Assembly: GCA_902515185.1 (NCBI GenBank)
Contig: CABXTN010000001.1
Span: forward strand, 47,442 to 111,441
DNA: 64,000 bases
Source: an uncultured Pelagibacteraceae bacterium
GTDB taxonomy: Bacteria > Pseudomonadota > Alphaproteobacteria > Pelagibacterales > Pelagibacteraceae
Reading direction: 5' to 3'
This document shows positions 29,112 through 40,039 of this stretch, piece by piece. Made by a program: the position numbers and the translations under genes. Position 1 is the first letter of the stretch. Each line of letters opens with the position of its first letter. Below the pieces are notes generated by a model. The model did no database searches, was not told where the DNA came from, and saw only the letters and a list, made by a program, of their open reading frames with translations.

Positions 29112-30599
29112 TTAAAGCTTTTTCTTTAATAATTCATTTATTAATTGAGGATTAGCTTTACCACCAGAGGCTTTCATTGCTTGGCCAACAAAAAATCCAA
29201 ACAATTTAACTTTTCCTTGTTTGTATTCAACAGCTTTTTCTCTATTGTCATTTATAATTTTATCTATTAAGGCTTCTAGTGCTTTAGGATCGCTTTGTTG
29301 TTTTAATCCTTTTTCTTCAACAATTTTTTGTGGATCTTTATCTCCTTCAATCATTAGTTCAAATACTGTTTTGGCTATCTTTCCAGAAATCGTTCCATTC
29401 TTAATTAAGTTAATTAATATTGCAAAATTTTTTGCGCTAACTGGACTTTGAGAAATTTCTAAATTTTTACTATTTAAAACAGCAAACAATTCACTAGTGA
29501 TCCAATTAACAGCTAATTTAATATCTTTATTTTTACCCATTTTAGCTACGACCTCTTCAAAATACTTTGCAATATCAATATCGGATACTAAAATAGTTGC
29601 TTCATAAGCAGATAATTCAAATTTATCAATAAATCTTTTCTTTTTATCGTCTGGCAATTCTGGAATATCTTTTTTAATTTCATTAATAAATTCGTCAGAG
29701 ACTTCTAATGGCAATAAATCTGGGTCTGGAAAATATCTATAATCGTGAGCATCTTCTTTAGATCTCATTGACCTTGTTTCATTTTTTTTAGTATCAAATA
29801 ATCTCGTTTCTTGGTCAATCGATTTCCCCTCTTCTATTAAATCAACTTGTCTGTTAGCCTCGTAATCAATAGCCATTTGCATAAATTTAATTGAGTTCAC
29901 ATTCTTAATCTCGCATCTTGTTCCTAAATTTTTAGATCCTTTAATTCTCACTGAAACGTTTACGTCTGCTCTCAATGATCCTTCTTGCATATTTCCATCA
30001 CATGTACCTAAATATCTCATTATTGATCTTAATTTTTTTATATAAACACTAACCTCATCTGGTGATCTAAGGTCTGGTTTACTAACAATTTCCATTAATG
30101 CAACACCAGAACGATTTAAATCAACAAATGTGTTTTGTGGATCTAAATCATGAATACTTTTTCCAGCGTCTTGTTCTAAATGCAACCTTTCAATACCAAC
30201 TTCCTTTTGACCATTCGGCATATCTAAAATAACTTTACCCTCACCTACTATAGGATCTTTAAACTGTGAAATTTGATAACCTTGAGGTAAATCAGCATAA
30301 AAATAATTTTTTCTATCAAATACTGATCGTTTATTAATTTTTGCTCTTAATCCAATGCCAGTTTTAATTGCTTGTTTAATACAAAATTCATTAATAACTG
30401 GCAACATTCCTGGGAATGCTGCATCAACTAAACTAACTTGAGTATTTGGTTCAGCGCCAAATTTAGTTGGGGATGACGAGAACAATTTTGATTCTGATGT
30501 AACTTGAGCATGTACTTCCAATCCAATTATAATTTCATATTGATTATCTTTTCTAGTAATTAAATAATCTAATTTATTATTACTCACTTTATCCACCAA
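29112..30599 (-). CDS. gatB: Asp-tRNA(Asn)/Glu-tRNA(Gln) amidotransferase subunit GatB
   Basis: [48 protein letters not shown]. Confidence 0.98.
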   Translation of the reverse strand: MVDKVSNNKLDYLITRKDNQYEIIIGLEVHAQVTSESKLFSSSPTKFGAEPNTQVSLVDAAFPGMLPVINEFCIKQAIKTGIGLRAKINKRSVFDRKNYFYADLPQGYQISQFKDPIVGEGKVILDMPNGQKEVGIERLHLEQDAGKSIHDLDPQNTFVDLNRSGVALMEIVSKPDLRSPDEVSVYIKKLRSIMRYLGTCDGNMQEGSLRADVNVSVRIKGSKNLGTRCEIKNVNSIKFMQMAIDYEANRQVDLIEEGKSIDQETRLFDTKKNETRSMRSKEDAHDYRYFPDPDLLPLEVSDEFINEIKKDIPELPDDKKKRFIDKFELSAYEATILVSDIDIAKYFEEVVAKMGKNKDIKLAVNWITSELFAVLNSKNLEISQSPVSAKNFAILINLIKNGTISGKIAKTVFELMIEGDKDPQKIVEEKGLKQQSDPKALEALIDKIINDNREKAVEYKQGKVKLFGFFVGQAMKASGGKANPQLINELLKKKL

Positions 30600-32041
30600 T
30601 CATTAATATTATTTTTAAAATTAATTTTATCTTCCATCGCATAAGCTATATTTAGTATATTTTGCTCATCAAAGGCTTTTCCAATGATTTGGAGTCCTAA
30701 GGGATATCCTTTTGAGTCATGACCTGCTGGTATAGAAATGCCTGGTAAGCCTGCTAAATTTACTGGAACAGTAAAAATATCGTTTAGATACATTGATACT
30801 GGATCATCTTTTTTTTCTCCAATTTTGAACGCTGAGCTAGGCGTTGAAGGAGTCAATATTGCATCCACCTTTTTATAAGCTTCGTCAAAATCATTTTTAA
30901 TTAATTTTCTTACTTTTTGAGCTTTCAAATAGTATGCATCGTAATATCCAGAGGATAGAACGTAGGTTCCGATCATAATTCTTCTTTGTACCTCCGCACC
31001 AAAACCCTCTGATCTTGTTTTTTCATACATATCTATAAGATTTTCACCCTTTGCTCTAAATCCATATTTTACACCATCGTATCTAGCTAAATTTGATGAA
31101 GCCTCAGCAGGGGCAACTATATAATATGTTGGCAGCGCGTAACTTGTATGAGGAAGAGAAATATTAATTACTTCAGCACCGCAATCTTTAACATACTCAA
31201 TACCTTTTTCCCAAAGTTCTTCGATTTCTTTAGGCATGCCATCTACTCTATATTCCTTTGGTATTCCAATTTTCTTTCCTTTAATATTTTTATTTAATTC
31301 TTTACTGTATAGAGCTCTTTTAAAATCAATAGAAGTAGAGTCTTTTACATCATGGGAGGTGATAATTTCTTGTAACAATGCACAATCTTTTACGTTTTGA
31401 GCCATGGGACCTGCTTGATCTAAAGAAGATGCAAAAGCTACAATACCGTACCTAGAACAACTTCCATAAGTTGGTTTTAGACCTACTATACCAGTAAAAG
31501 AAGCTGGTTGTCTTATAGAGCCACCCGTGTCAGTTCCAATAGTTATGGGTGTTAGTTGAGCACATACTGCTGATGCCGAACCTCCAGAAGAGCCTCCAGG
31601 AACTAAATTTTTATCAATAGGGTTTTGAACATTTCCAAAAAAACTTGTTTCGTTTGATGAACCCATGGCAAATTCATCACAATTTAATTTTCCAAGGAGG
31701 ATACCACCCTCGTTCCAAATATTTTGCGTTACTGTTGACTCGTAAGTAGGGACAAAATTATTTAAAATTTTACTTCCTGCAGTGGTCTTAACATCTTTAG
31801 TGCAAAATAAATCTTTTACTGCAATTGGTATACCAGGTAACTTCAAGTTGAAATTTGGTTTTTGGTCGAACTTTTTTGCTTTAAGTAAAGCATTGTTGAA
31901 ATCATTTGTAATGTAAGAATTAAGTTTATTTGATTTTTCAGATCTTAATATAAAATCTTTAGTTATCTCTTCTGAAGATAATTTTTTCTCTTTAATATTT
32001 TTAACTAAATCTGTTAATGTTTGTTTTGTAATATCCGACAT
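30584..32041 (-). CDS. gatA: Asp-tRNA(Asn)/Glu-tRNA(Gln) amidotransferase subunit GatA
   Basis: Amidase signature [29 protein letters not shown]. Confidence 0.98.
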   Translation of the reverse strand: MSDITKQTLTDLVKNIKEKKLSSEEITKDFILRSEKSNKLNSYITNDFNNALLKAKKFDQKPNFNLKLPGIPIAVKDLFCTKDVKTTAGSKILNNFVPTYESTVTQNIWNEGGILLGKLNCDEFAMGSSNETSFFGNVQNPIDKNLVPGGSSGGSASAVCAQLTPITIGTDTGGSIRQPASFTGIVGLKPTYGSCSRYGIVAFASSLDQAGPMAQNVKDCALLQEIITSHDVKDSTSIDFKRALYSKELNKNIKGKKIGIPKEYRVDGMPKEIEELWEKGIEYVKDCGAEVINISLPHTSYALPTYYIVAPAEASSNLARYDGVKYGFRAKGENLIDMYEKTRSEGFGAEVQRRIMIGTYVLSSGYYDAYYLKAQKVRKLIKNDFDEAYKKVDAILTPSTPSSAFKIGEKKDDPVSMYLNDIFTVPVNLAGLPGISIPAGHDSKGYPLGLQIIGKAFDEQNILNIAYAMEDKINFKNNINDWWIK

Positions 32042-32328
32042 TATTCAATTACCTTTGGCACAACGAAATAATCTTCGTTTTTTTCTGGAGAATTTTTTAC
32101 AATTTGTTCTCTAATATTTTTACTTTTTATTTCATCCTGTCTTAATTTTAATGTTGTTTCAGCTATGGATGTTAACGGGGCGATTTTATCAGTTTTTAGT
32201 TCATTTAACTTAGCGATAAAATCGAATATAGACTTAAGGTCACCTTCTAATTTTTTAGCTTTTTCCTCAGTCACTGAAATACGAGATAATTTAGCTATAT
32301 GTTTTATGGTTTTAAGATCTATTGTCAT
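32041..32328 (-). CDS. gatC: Asp-tRNA(Asn)/Glu-tRNA(Gln) amidotransferase subunit GatC
   Basis: 95 aa, IKHIAKLSRISVTEEK...FVVPKVIE; upstream of gatA. Confidence 0.95.
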   Translation of the reverse strand: MTIDLKTIKHIAKLSRISVTEEKAKKLEGDLKSIFDFIAKLNELKTDKIAPLTSIAETTLKLRQDEIKSKNIREQIVKNSPEKNEDYFVVPKVIE

Positions 32329-32376
32329 GTGATATTTAAATATCGAAAACTATCACTTAAGTATTAAATATACAAT

Positions 32377-32832
32377 ATGATCACTATTGAAGATTTCAAA
32401 AAAAAACAGTCTAATAAGGTTAGATTACTTGGTTTGGACTTGGGGTCAAAAAGAATCGGCATCTCAATTTGTGATGAAAATCAATCAATAGCCACACCCC
32501 TTAAAACATTAAATAAAACAACAAATGATAACTTAATGAATGAGTTAAAAACCATAATTAATGAAAATGACATAAAAGCTTTAATTATTGGACATCCTGT
32601 TAATATGGATGGTTCTTACGGTAAATCATCTCATTCTGTAAAAAGTATTGCTACAAATATTTCTAAAACTATTAGCTTGCCTGTATGTTTGTGGGACGAA
32701 AGACTTTCAACAGTTGGTGCTTTTAACTTGTCTAGTGAATTAGATGTAAATGTATCTAAAAGACTTAAATATATTGACCAAAATGCAGCTACTTTCATAT
32801 TACAGGGAGCAATTGATTATTTAAATAATTAA
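32377..32832 (+). CDS. ruvX: Holliday junction resolvase-like RuvX/YqgF
   Basis: LLGLDLGSKRIGISICDEN; VCLWDERLSTV; DQNAATFILQGAID. Confidence 0.92.
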   Translation: MITIEDFKKKQSNKVRLLGLDLGSKRIGISICDENQSIATPLKTLNKTTNDNLMNELKTIINENDIKALIIGHPVNMDGSYGKSSHSVKSIATNISKTISLPVCLWDERLSTVGAFNLSSELDVNVSKRLKYIDQNAATFILQGAIDYLNN

Positions 32833-32874
32833 TGCTTGCCTAATAGCCCCTTACAAGTTATAGAGTTGGTTTTA

Positions 32875-33813
32875 ATGGCAAAAATAGACAAAGCTATTAA
32901 AATTTCTCAAAAAAATTTACTAGGTATCCAAGACTTATCAATTAAAGATATTAATGTAATATTGGATGAAGCTAAAACGTTTATCTCTTTAAACAAAAGT
33001 AAAAATAAAAAACTTGATATATTAAGAGGTAAAACTCAAATAAACCTTTTTTTTGAACCTTCTACTAGAACACAAAGTTCATTTGAGCTAGCAGGTAAAA
33101 GGTTGGGAGCAGATGTAATGTCAATGAACATTACAAACTCGGCAATCAAAAAAGGTGAAACTTTAGTTGATACAGCTATGACTCTAAACGCAATGCATCC
33201 TGACATTATTGTTATAAGACATCAGGACTCAGGAGCTTGCAATCTTTTATCACAAAAAGTTAACTGCGCAGTATTAAATGCTGGAGATGGTAGAAGAGAA
33301 CACCCTACACAGGCATTACTTGATGCTCTTACCATAATTGATCGTAAGAAAAAAATTCAAGGTCTTAGAATAGCTATTTGTGGTGATATACTTCATTCAA
33401 GAGTAGCGAGATCAAATATATATTTGCTAAACATGCTTGGTGCAGAAGTAAATATCATTGCACCTACAAATTTAATGCCAAAAGATATTGATAGACTCGG
33501 TGTTAATGTTTTTTCAGATATGAAAAAAGGTTTAAAAGATTGTGATATAGTAATGATGTTAAGACTTCAAAACGAAAGAATGAGTAGTTCTTTCTTATCA
33601 TCAAATAGAGAATATTATGAGTATTACGGACTAACACCTGACAAATTAAATTTTGCAAAAGAAGATGCATTAATAATGCATCCTGGCCCAATGAACAGAG
33701 GTATAGAAATTGATACAAAATTAGCAGACGATATAAATAAAAGTGTAATTAAAGAACAAGTAGAACTAGGTGTGGCTGTTAGAATGGCTTGTCTAAAAAT
33801 TTTTTGTGAATGA
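32875..33813 (+). CDS. pyrB: Aspartate carbamoyltransferase catalytic subunit
   Basis: [50 protein letters not shown]; start trimmed to internal ATG. Confidence 0.96.
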   Translation: MAKIDKAIKISQKNLLGIQDLSIKDINVILDEAKTFISLNKSKNKKLDILRGKTQINLFFEPSTRTQSSFELAGKRLGADVMSMNITNSAIKKGETLVDTAMTLNAMHPDIIVIRHQDSGACNLLSQKVNCAVLNAGDGRREHPTQALLDALTIIDRKKKIQGLRIAICGDILHSRVARSNIYLLNMLGAEVNIIAPTNLMPKDIDRLGVNVFSDMKKGLKDCDIVMMLRLQNERMSSSFLSSNREYYEYYGLTPDKLNFAKEDALIMHPGPMNRGIEIDTKLADDINKSVIKEQVELGVAVRMACLKIFCE

Positions 33814-35099
33814 TGAAAAAACAGTATTTTTTAAATGCAAATGTAATTGATCCTAAAAATTCAATTGAAGAATTGGGTGGCATAATCATTAATGAAAATG
33901 GAAAAATTGAAGCTGTAGGAAAAAAAGTTAACAAAAATAATATTCCATCACGTGAAAAATATATCGATTTAAATAAAAAATATATATTCCCGGGACTTGT
34001 CGATATGCGTGTATTTGTAGGTGAGCCAGGATATGAGTATAAAGAAAATTTTAGAACTCTAAGTGATGCAGCGCTTTCAGGTGGAGTAACTTCAGTAGTA
34101 ACAATGCCTAATACAAGTCCAGTAATAGATAATGTCTCAATAGTTGATTTTTTAAAAAGAAGAGGAAGAGATAAATCAAAAATAAATATTTTTCCATCAG
34201 CGTCCTTAACTAAAGATATTGAAGGAAAAAATATGACAGAATTTGGCTTATTGCAAAAAAAGGGAATTATAGCTTTTACGGATGGAATAAAAACAATTCA
34301 AAATAGTAGATTGATGTCAAGAATAATGAGATCTGCATTCGACTTAGACTGTTTAATAATGCAACACGCTGAAGATTATGAATTATCAACTAATGGTATG
34401 ATGAATGATGGTGTTATTGCAACAAAGTTAGGCCTACAAGGTATTCCAGATCTTGCAGAAAAAATAATAATAGAAAGAGACTTGTCTTTACTAGAAGATT
34501 TTAATTGTAGATATCATATCTCGCAAATATCATCTTCAAAATCATTAAATATTATCGATCATAAAAAAGATCAAGTCGATTTTACAACTGGTGTCTCTAT
34601 CAACAATCTTTCACTAAATGAAAATGATATTGGTGATTTCAGAACATTTTTAAAACTATCACCACCTTTAAGAACCGAAAACGATAGAATGTCATTAATA
34701 GCAGGTATTAACAAAGATTTAATTGATGTTATAGTATCAGATCATAAACCTGAAGATGAAGAGTCAAAAAGACTTACCTTTTCACAAGCAGCAACGGGTG
34801 CCTCCGGTATTGAAACATTATTACCTCTTGCCTTAGAATTATTTCACAACAATTCAGTTAAATTGTCTAAAATTATAAAACTTTTGACCAGTAATCCAGC
34901 CAAAGTACTAAAAATTAATAAAGGAAATTTATCAGTTGGCAATGATGCTGATTTTTGTATTGTTGATTTATATAAACCGTGGATTGTTAAAAAAGAAAAA
35001 ATGATTTCTAAATCTAAAAATACATGTATAGAGGATAAAAAACTGCAGGGGCAAGTAACAAATACATTTGTAAAAGGGATAGAATTATTTAAAATTTAA
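33810..35099 (+). CDS. Dihydroorotase-like amidohydrolase, probably lacking the HxH metal motif
   Basis: Overlaps pyrB; DHOase fold motifs [50 protein letters not shown]. Confidence 0.88.
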   Translation: MMKKQYFLNANVIDPKNSIEELGGIIINENGKIEAVGKKVNKNNIPSREKYIDLNKKYIFPGLVDMRVFVGEPGYEYKENFRTLSDAALSGGVTSVVTMPNTSPVIDNVSIVDFLKRRGRDKSKINIFPSASLTKDIEGKNMTEFGLLQKKGIIAFTDGIKTIQNSRLMSRIMRSAFDLDCLIMQHAEDYELSTNGMMNDGVIATKLGLQGIPDLAEKIIIERDLSLLEDFNCRYHISQISSSKSLNIIDHKKDQVDFTTGVSINNLSLNENDIGDFRTFLKLSPPLRTENDRMSLIAGINKDLIDVIVSDHKPEDEESKRLTFSQAATGASGIETLLPLALELFHNNSVKLSKIIKLLTSNPAKVLKINKGNLSVGNDADFCIVDLYKPWIVKKEKMISKSKNTCIEDKKLQGQVTNTFVKGIELFKI

Positions 35100-35100
35100 C

Positions 35101-35679
35101 ATGGATTTAATTTTAATTATTATCTTGGCATATGTAATGGGATCTATTCCTTTTGGTTATTTACTGACTAAAATTTTTCTCAAAAAAGATATTAGAAATA
35201 TAGGTTCGGGTAATATAGGCGCTACAAATGCTTTAAGAACTGGAAATAAACTTATTGGTTATAGCACGCTTTTACTCGATATTCTAAAAGCAGTTATTCC
35301 ACTTCTCTATATTAAATTTAATTTACCAGATTTTATATATATTGCATCGTTGTGTATTTTTTTAGGACACGTTTTTCCTATTTGGTTGAAATTTAAAGGT
35401 GGTAAGGGTGTTGCAACATTGGTTGGTATACTTTTTTGTATAAATTATTTGTTAGGTTTTGTATTTATAGTAAGTTGGTTTGTTATTTTTTTACTATTTA
35501 ACTTTTCGTCATTATCTTCAATTGCTGCATCTTTTATAGTTCCTTTGTTTAATTTTTTTTTCTTGGATGATAATAATTATTTTTTTTTTATAATTCTGTT
35601 CATTTTGATTTTTTATACCCACCGAGAAAATATAAAACGCTTAATAAATAATGAAGAATCGAAGACTAAAATTTATTAA
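35101..35679 (+). CDS. plsY: Acyl-phosphate glycerol 3-phosphate acyltransferase
   Basis: MGSIPFGYLLTK, DIRNIGSGNIGATNALRTG, GHVFPIWLKFKGGKGVAT. Confidence 0.96.
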   Translation: MDLILIIILAYVMGSIPFGYLLTKIFLKKDIRNIGSGNIGATNALRTGNKLIGYSTLLLDILKAVIPLLYIKFNLPDFIYIASLCIFLGHVFPIWLKFKGGKGVATLVGILFCINYLLGFVFIVSWFVIFLLFNFSSLSSIAASFIVPLFNFFFLDDNNYFFFIILFILIFYTHRENIKRLINNEESKTKIY

Positions 35680-35717
35680 TTTGACTAATTAACTCATTTA
35701 TGTAGTTTATTCCTTCT

Positions 35718-38282
35718 ATGAACCTTGTCATAGTGGAAAGTCCAGCTAAAGCTAAAACTATTAATAAATACTTAGGTGATAATTTTACAGTTTTAGCTAG
35801 TTATGGACATATTAGAGATTTACCATCAAAAAATGGTTCTGTAGATCCTGATAATAGATTTAAAATGATTTGGGAAGTTGATAGTTTTTCAAAAAAATAT
35901 CTAAAAGAAATAACAGACGTAGCAAAGGAATCAGATAAAATTATATTAGCTACAGATCCTGACCGTGAAGGTGAAGCAATAGCTTGGCATGTTAAACAAT
36001 TTCTCGATGAAAAAAAATTACTCAAAGGAAAAAAAGTAGAAAGAGTTGTTTTCAATGAGATTACTAAAAAAGCAGTTACTAACGGTATAGAAAATCCAAG
36101 AGATATAGAGGCACAACTAGTAGATGCCTACATGGCTCGTAGAGCCCTTGATTACTTAGTGGGATTTAATATTTCACCAATATTATGGACAAAATTACCT
36201 GGATCAAAATCTGCAGGAAGAGTTCAATCAGTTGCCTTAAAACTGATTACTGAAAGAGAGCATGAAATAGAAATATTTAAGCCAGATGAGTTTTGGTCTT
36301 TGATTGTTAATTTTTCAAATGAAAAGGATACGAAAATTACCTCTAACCTATTTCAACTTGAAGGAAATAAAATAGAAAAATTTTCATTTAGAAATAAAGA
36401 AGAAATAAATAAAGCAATAGATAAAATAAAAAGTAAAAAATATGAAATCACTGATATTACATCTAAGATTTATTCGAGAAATCCTTCAGGACCATTTACG
36501 ACATCAACATTGCAACAGTCAGCATCAAGTAAATTAGGATTTGGTGCCTCAAGAACTATGCAGATTGCTCAGAGATTATATCAAGGTATTGATATAGATG
36601 GTGATACAAAAGGATTAATAACTTATATGAGAACTGATGGTACCAATATATCAAAAGATGCTATTGATGATTTCAGAAAATATATAACCACAACATACGG
36701 TAATGATTATCTACCTGATCAACCAAACAATTATTCAGGAAAAAAAGCAAAAAATGCTCAAGAGGCGCACGAAGCAATTAGACCTACAGACATAAATAAT
36801 GATCCTTTGATGCTAAAAAAGTATTTAAGCTCAGATCAACACAAGCTTTATAATTTAATCTGGTCCAGAGCTCTTTCCTCTCAAATGCAAACAGCAAAAT
36901 TTGATAGAAAAACTATAATTATAAATTCTGATGATAAAATGAATATATTTAAGGCAAGTGGTTCCGTAATAAAATTTGATGGTTTCTTGAAACTTTATAA
37001 AGTTGATGAAAATAATGATGAGGAAAAAATATTACCAGAAGTATCTAAAGGTCCTATAAATATAGAAAGTTTTATTGATGAGCAACATTTTACACAACCT
37101 CCACCTAGATACTCTGAGGCTAGCCTTGTTAAGAAACTTGAGGAACTTGGTATTGGAAGACCCTCAACATATGCAAGCATAATATCTGTAATTGCTAATA
37201 GAGGATATGCAGACATATTAAATAAAAGATTTTTTCCAACGGATAGAGGAAAACTTATTTCAGCTTTTCTTGAAAAATTATTTACCAAATATGTTGATTA
37301 TAATTTTACTGCTAAATTAGAAGATCAACTTGACGATATAACATCTGGTAAAGAAAATTGGATAAAAGTACTTGAGCATTTTTGGCATGATTTTAATCAA
37401 AATGTTTCTCAAGTAAAAGAAAAAAGAACTAGAGAAGTTTTGGATATGCTTAACGAAAGTTTGGGTAGTCTGATTTTTGAAACTGATGATAATGGAAATA
37501 TTGATAGAAAATGTAAATTATGTCAAACAGGACAATTGAGTTTAAAAAATAGCTTCAGGGGTGGTGCTTTTATAGGATGCTCTAATTACCCTGAATGTAA
37601 ATTTACAAGACCTTTGTCTAAAGCAAAGGCAGCTGAACAAATTAATCTAGCAGAACCTAAATTCATAGGCAAAAATCACATGGATAAAGATATTTTTTTA
37701 AAAAATGGAAGATTTGGTCCCTACTTGCAATATGAAAAGGAATTAAATGAAGTTGAAATTCCGAAAAACAAAAAAAAGAAAAAAATTAAAAAAAATACAA
37801 ATGAGAACTTAAAAAATGTTTCAATCCCTAAAGGGATAGATATTGACTCAATTGATTTAGGTCGTGCTAAATTTTTATGTTCTCTACCTAAAAGTCTCGG
37901 TACTAACCCCGAAAATAATCAAGAAATTTTTTTGAACTCAGGAAGATTTGGTCCATATTTAAAATGTGAAAATAAATCAGCAAGACTAGAAAATGTTGAG
38001 GAAATTTTTACAATAGGTTTGAATAGAGCAATTACTTTAATAGCTGAAGCCAAACCTGGTCGAATATCATCGTCTTTAATTAAGGATCTTGGAGGACATC
38101 CTGAAGATAAAAAACCTGTAAGAATTATGAAAGGTCAATATGGTCCTTACATCAAATACAAATCATTAAATGCAACTATACCTGAGGAAAAAGATCCAAC
38201 AGAAGTTACTATGGAAGAAGCATTAATATTAATTGAGAAAAGAAGAGAATACGATAAGAATAAGAAAAAGAAAAAAAAATGA
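35718..38282 (+). CDS. topA: DNA topoisomerase I
   Basis: VIVESPAKAKTINKYLG, ATDPDREGEAIAWH, TYMRTDGTNIS; one C4 zinc finger; C-terminal FGPYL-type repeats. Confidence 0.98.
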   Translation: MNLVIVESPAKAKTINKYLGDNFTVLASYGHIRDLPSKNGSVDPDNRFKMIWEVDSFSKKYLKEITDVAKESDKIILATDPDREGEAIAWHVKQFLDEKKLLKGKKVERVVFNEITKKAVTNGIENPRDIEAQLVDAYMARRALDYLVGFNISPILWTKLPGSKSAGRVQSVALKLITEREHEIEIFKPDEFWSLIVNFSNEKDTKITSNLFQLEGNKIEKFSFRNKEEINKAIDKIKSKKYEITDITSKIYSRNPSGPFTTSTLQQSASSKLGFGASRTMQIAQRLYQGIDIDGDTKGLITYMRTDGTNISKDAIDDFRKYITTTYGNDYLPDQPNNYSGKKAKNAQEAHEAIRPTDINNDPLMLKKYLSSDQHKLYNLIWSRALSSQMQTAKFDRKTIIINSDDKMNIFKASGSVIKFDGFLKLYKVDENNDEEKILPEVSKGPINIESFIDEQHFTQPPPRYSEASLVKKLEELGIGRPSTYASIISVIANRGYADILNKRFFPTDRGKLISAFLEKLFTKYVDYNFTAKLEDQLDDITSGKENWIKVLEHFWHDFNQNVSQVKEKRTREVLDMLNESLGSLIFETDDNGNIDRKCKLCQTGQLSLKNSFRGGAFIGCSNYPECKFTRPLSKAKAAEQINLAEPKFIGKNHMDKDIFLKNGRFGPYLQYEKELNEVEIPKNKKKKKIKKNTNENLKNVSIPKGIDIDSIDLGRAKFLCSLPKSLGTNPENNQEIFLNSGRFGPYLKCENKSARLENVEEIFTIGLNRAITLIAEAKPGRISSSLIKDLGGHPEDKKPVRIMKGQYGPYIKYKSLNATIPEEKDPTEVTMEEALILIEKRREYDKNKKKKKK

Positions 38283-38740
38283 GTTTTGAAGATAATATAA
38301 AAAAAAATAATATTAATTTACCTAAGGCAGCTGATCCTGTTGGTTCTTATGTAGCAACTAAAATTATAAATAATTTACTTTATATTTCAGGACAAATTTC
38401 GATTGATGATCAGGGTAAATTAATTAAGGGTAAAGTGGGTAAAGATTTAGATGTTGATAAAGGTTATAAAGCTGCTGAGAGATGTGCTCTAAGTATAGTT
38501 GCACAAGCCAAAAAAGCTTGTAACAATGATTTATCGAAAATAAAGTCATGTGTTAAATTAACAGGTTTTGTTAATTCTACTGATGATTTTACTGATCAAC
38601 CTAAAGTAATTAATGGAGCATCGGATACTATAGCTAAAGTGTTTGGTGACAGCGGCATGCATACTCGGGCGGCCGTTAGTACTAATAGTTTACCTCTTGG
38701 GGTTTCCGTCGAAGTTGATGCTATATTTGAACTAAACTAA
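38279..38740 (+). CDS. RidA/YjgF-YER057c-UK114 family protein
   Basis: NLLYISGQISIDDQGKLIKGKVGKDLDVDKGYKAAERCAL; HTRAAVSTNSLPLGVSVEVDAIFEL. Confidence 0.85.
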   Translation: MSFEDNIKKNNINLPKAADPVGSYVATKIINNLLYISGQISIDDQGKLIKGKVGKDLDVDKGYKAAERCALSIVAQAKKACNNDLSKIKSCVKLTGFVNSTDDFTDQPKVINGASDTIAKVFGDSGMHTRAAVSTNSLPLGVSVEVDAIFELN

Positions 38741-40039
38741 TTATTTCCCAATACTAAAATATTTTATATTTTCTCTTTTCATTTTCTCATGAGATAAAAT
38801 ATTTCTCATATCATAAACTATCAAACTTTTTTTCTTAGAAAGAGATTTGAAATTTAAAGATTTAAAATCATTCCATTCAGTATGGATAATAATTAAATCT
38901 GCATTAAGGCAGGCCATTTTAATATTTTCACAAAAAGTTACATTTTTTATTTTGTCAAAATCCTTTTTATAACCACTAGGATCGTAATATCTTATATTGG
39001 CCCCTTTTTTTGCAAGCGAAGGTATCATGGTAAGGCTTGAGGACTCTCTCATATCATCTGTATTGGCTTTAAATGTAACGCCTAAAAATGTAACTTTTTT
39101 ATTTCTTATTTTATTTTTAAGTATTTTTGAAACTCTATTAAGTAGAACTTTAGATCTATTCTCATTTGACTTAATAACATTTCTAATTATAGATAAGTCA
39201 GTCTTAAATTGTTTTGCTGTGTCCACTATGGCACGTGTATCTTTAGGAAAACATGATCCTCCATAGGCAGGTCCTGCTCTTAAAAATCTACCACCTATTC
39301 TTTTATCAAGACCCATTCCAATTGAAATATCCTCTATGTTCACATCAATTTTTTCAGCTAAGTTAGCTAATTCATTTATGAAGGTAATTTTAGTAGCTAA
39401 AAAGGCATTAGATGCATATTTGATTAATTCTGCACCCCTTCTTGATGTATTTAAGTATTCAGCGCCTTTAGATAATAAAGGAGAATATAATGATTTCATT
39501 AGTTTATTTGCCTTTTTATCAGAGGTACCAATGACAATTCTATCAGGGAAATTAAAATCTCTTATAGCCTCGCCCTCCCTTAAAAACTCTGGATTAGAAA
39601 CTACAGAAAAGTTTTTTTTTAAAACTTTTCTAATTAATATTTTTTCAATTTTATCACCTGTTGTTACAGGTACAGTGGACTTTGTAACTATAATTTTAAA
39701 ATTTTTTATATTATGACTAATCTCGCCTGCTACACTAAATACCTGGTTAAGGTCAGCTGCATTACTATTTTTTTTGGTTGGTGTACCAACACATATAAAA
39801 ATTATATTAGATTTTTTAATAGCATCTGATAAATCTGTTGTAAATCTAAGCCTACCTGATTTATAATTTTTTTTAACAAGCTCGTCTAATCCTGGCTCAT
39901 AAATGGGAATAATTCCCTTTTTTAGTCCATTAATTTTATTTAGGTCTTTGTCAACACAGATTACATCATTGCCTAGATCAGAAAAACAAACACCGCTAAC
40001 TAATCCTACATAACCAGTACCTATCATACATAATTTCAT
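38741..40039 (-). CDS. ugd: UDP-glucose 6-dehydrogenase
   Basis: KLCMIGTGYVGLVSGVCFSDLGNDV; GPAYGGSCFPKDTRAI; VTFLGVTFKANTDDMRESSS. Confidence 0.95.
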   Translation of the reverse strand: MKLCMIGTGYVGLVSGVCFSDLGNDVICVDKDLNKINGLKKGIIPIYEPGLDELVKKNYKSGRLRFTTDLSDAIKKSNIIFICVGTPTKKNSNAADLNQVFSVAGEISHNIKNFKIIVTKSTVPVTTGDKIEKILIRKVLKKNFSVVSNPEFLREGEAIRDFNFPDRIVIGTSDKKANKLMKSLYSPLLSKGAEYLNTSRRGAELIKYASNAFLATKITFINELANLAEKIDVNIEDISIGMGLDKRIGGRFLRAGPAYGGSCFPKDTRAIVDTAKQFKTDLSIIRNVIKSNENRSKVLLNRVSKILKNKIRNKKVTFLGVTFKANTDDMRESSSLTMIPSLAKKGANIRYYDPSGYKKDFDKIKNVTFCENIKMACLNADLIIIHTEWNDFKSLNFKSLSKKKSLIVYDMRNILSHEKMKRENIKYFSIGK

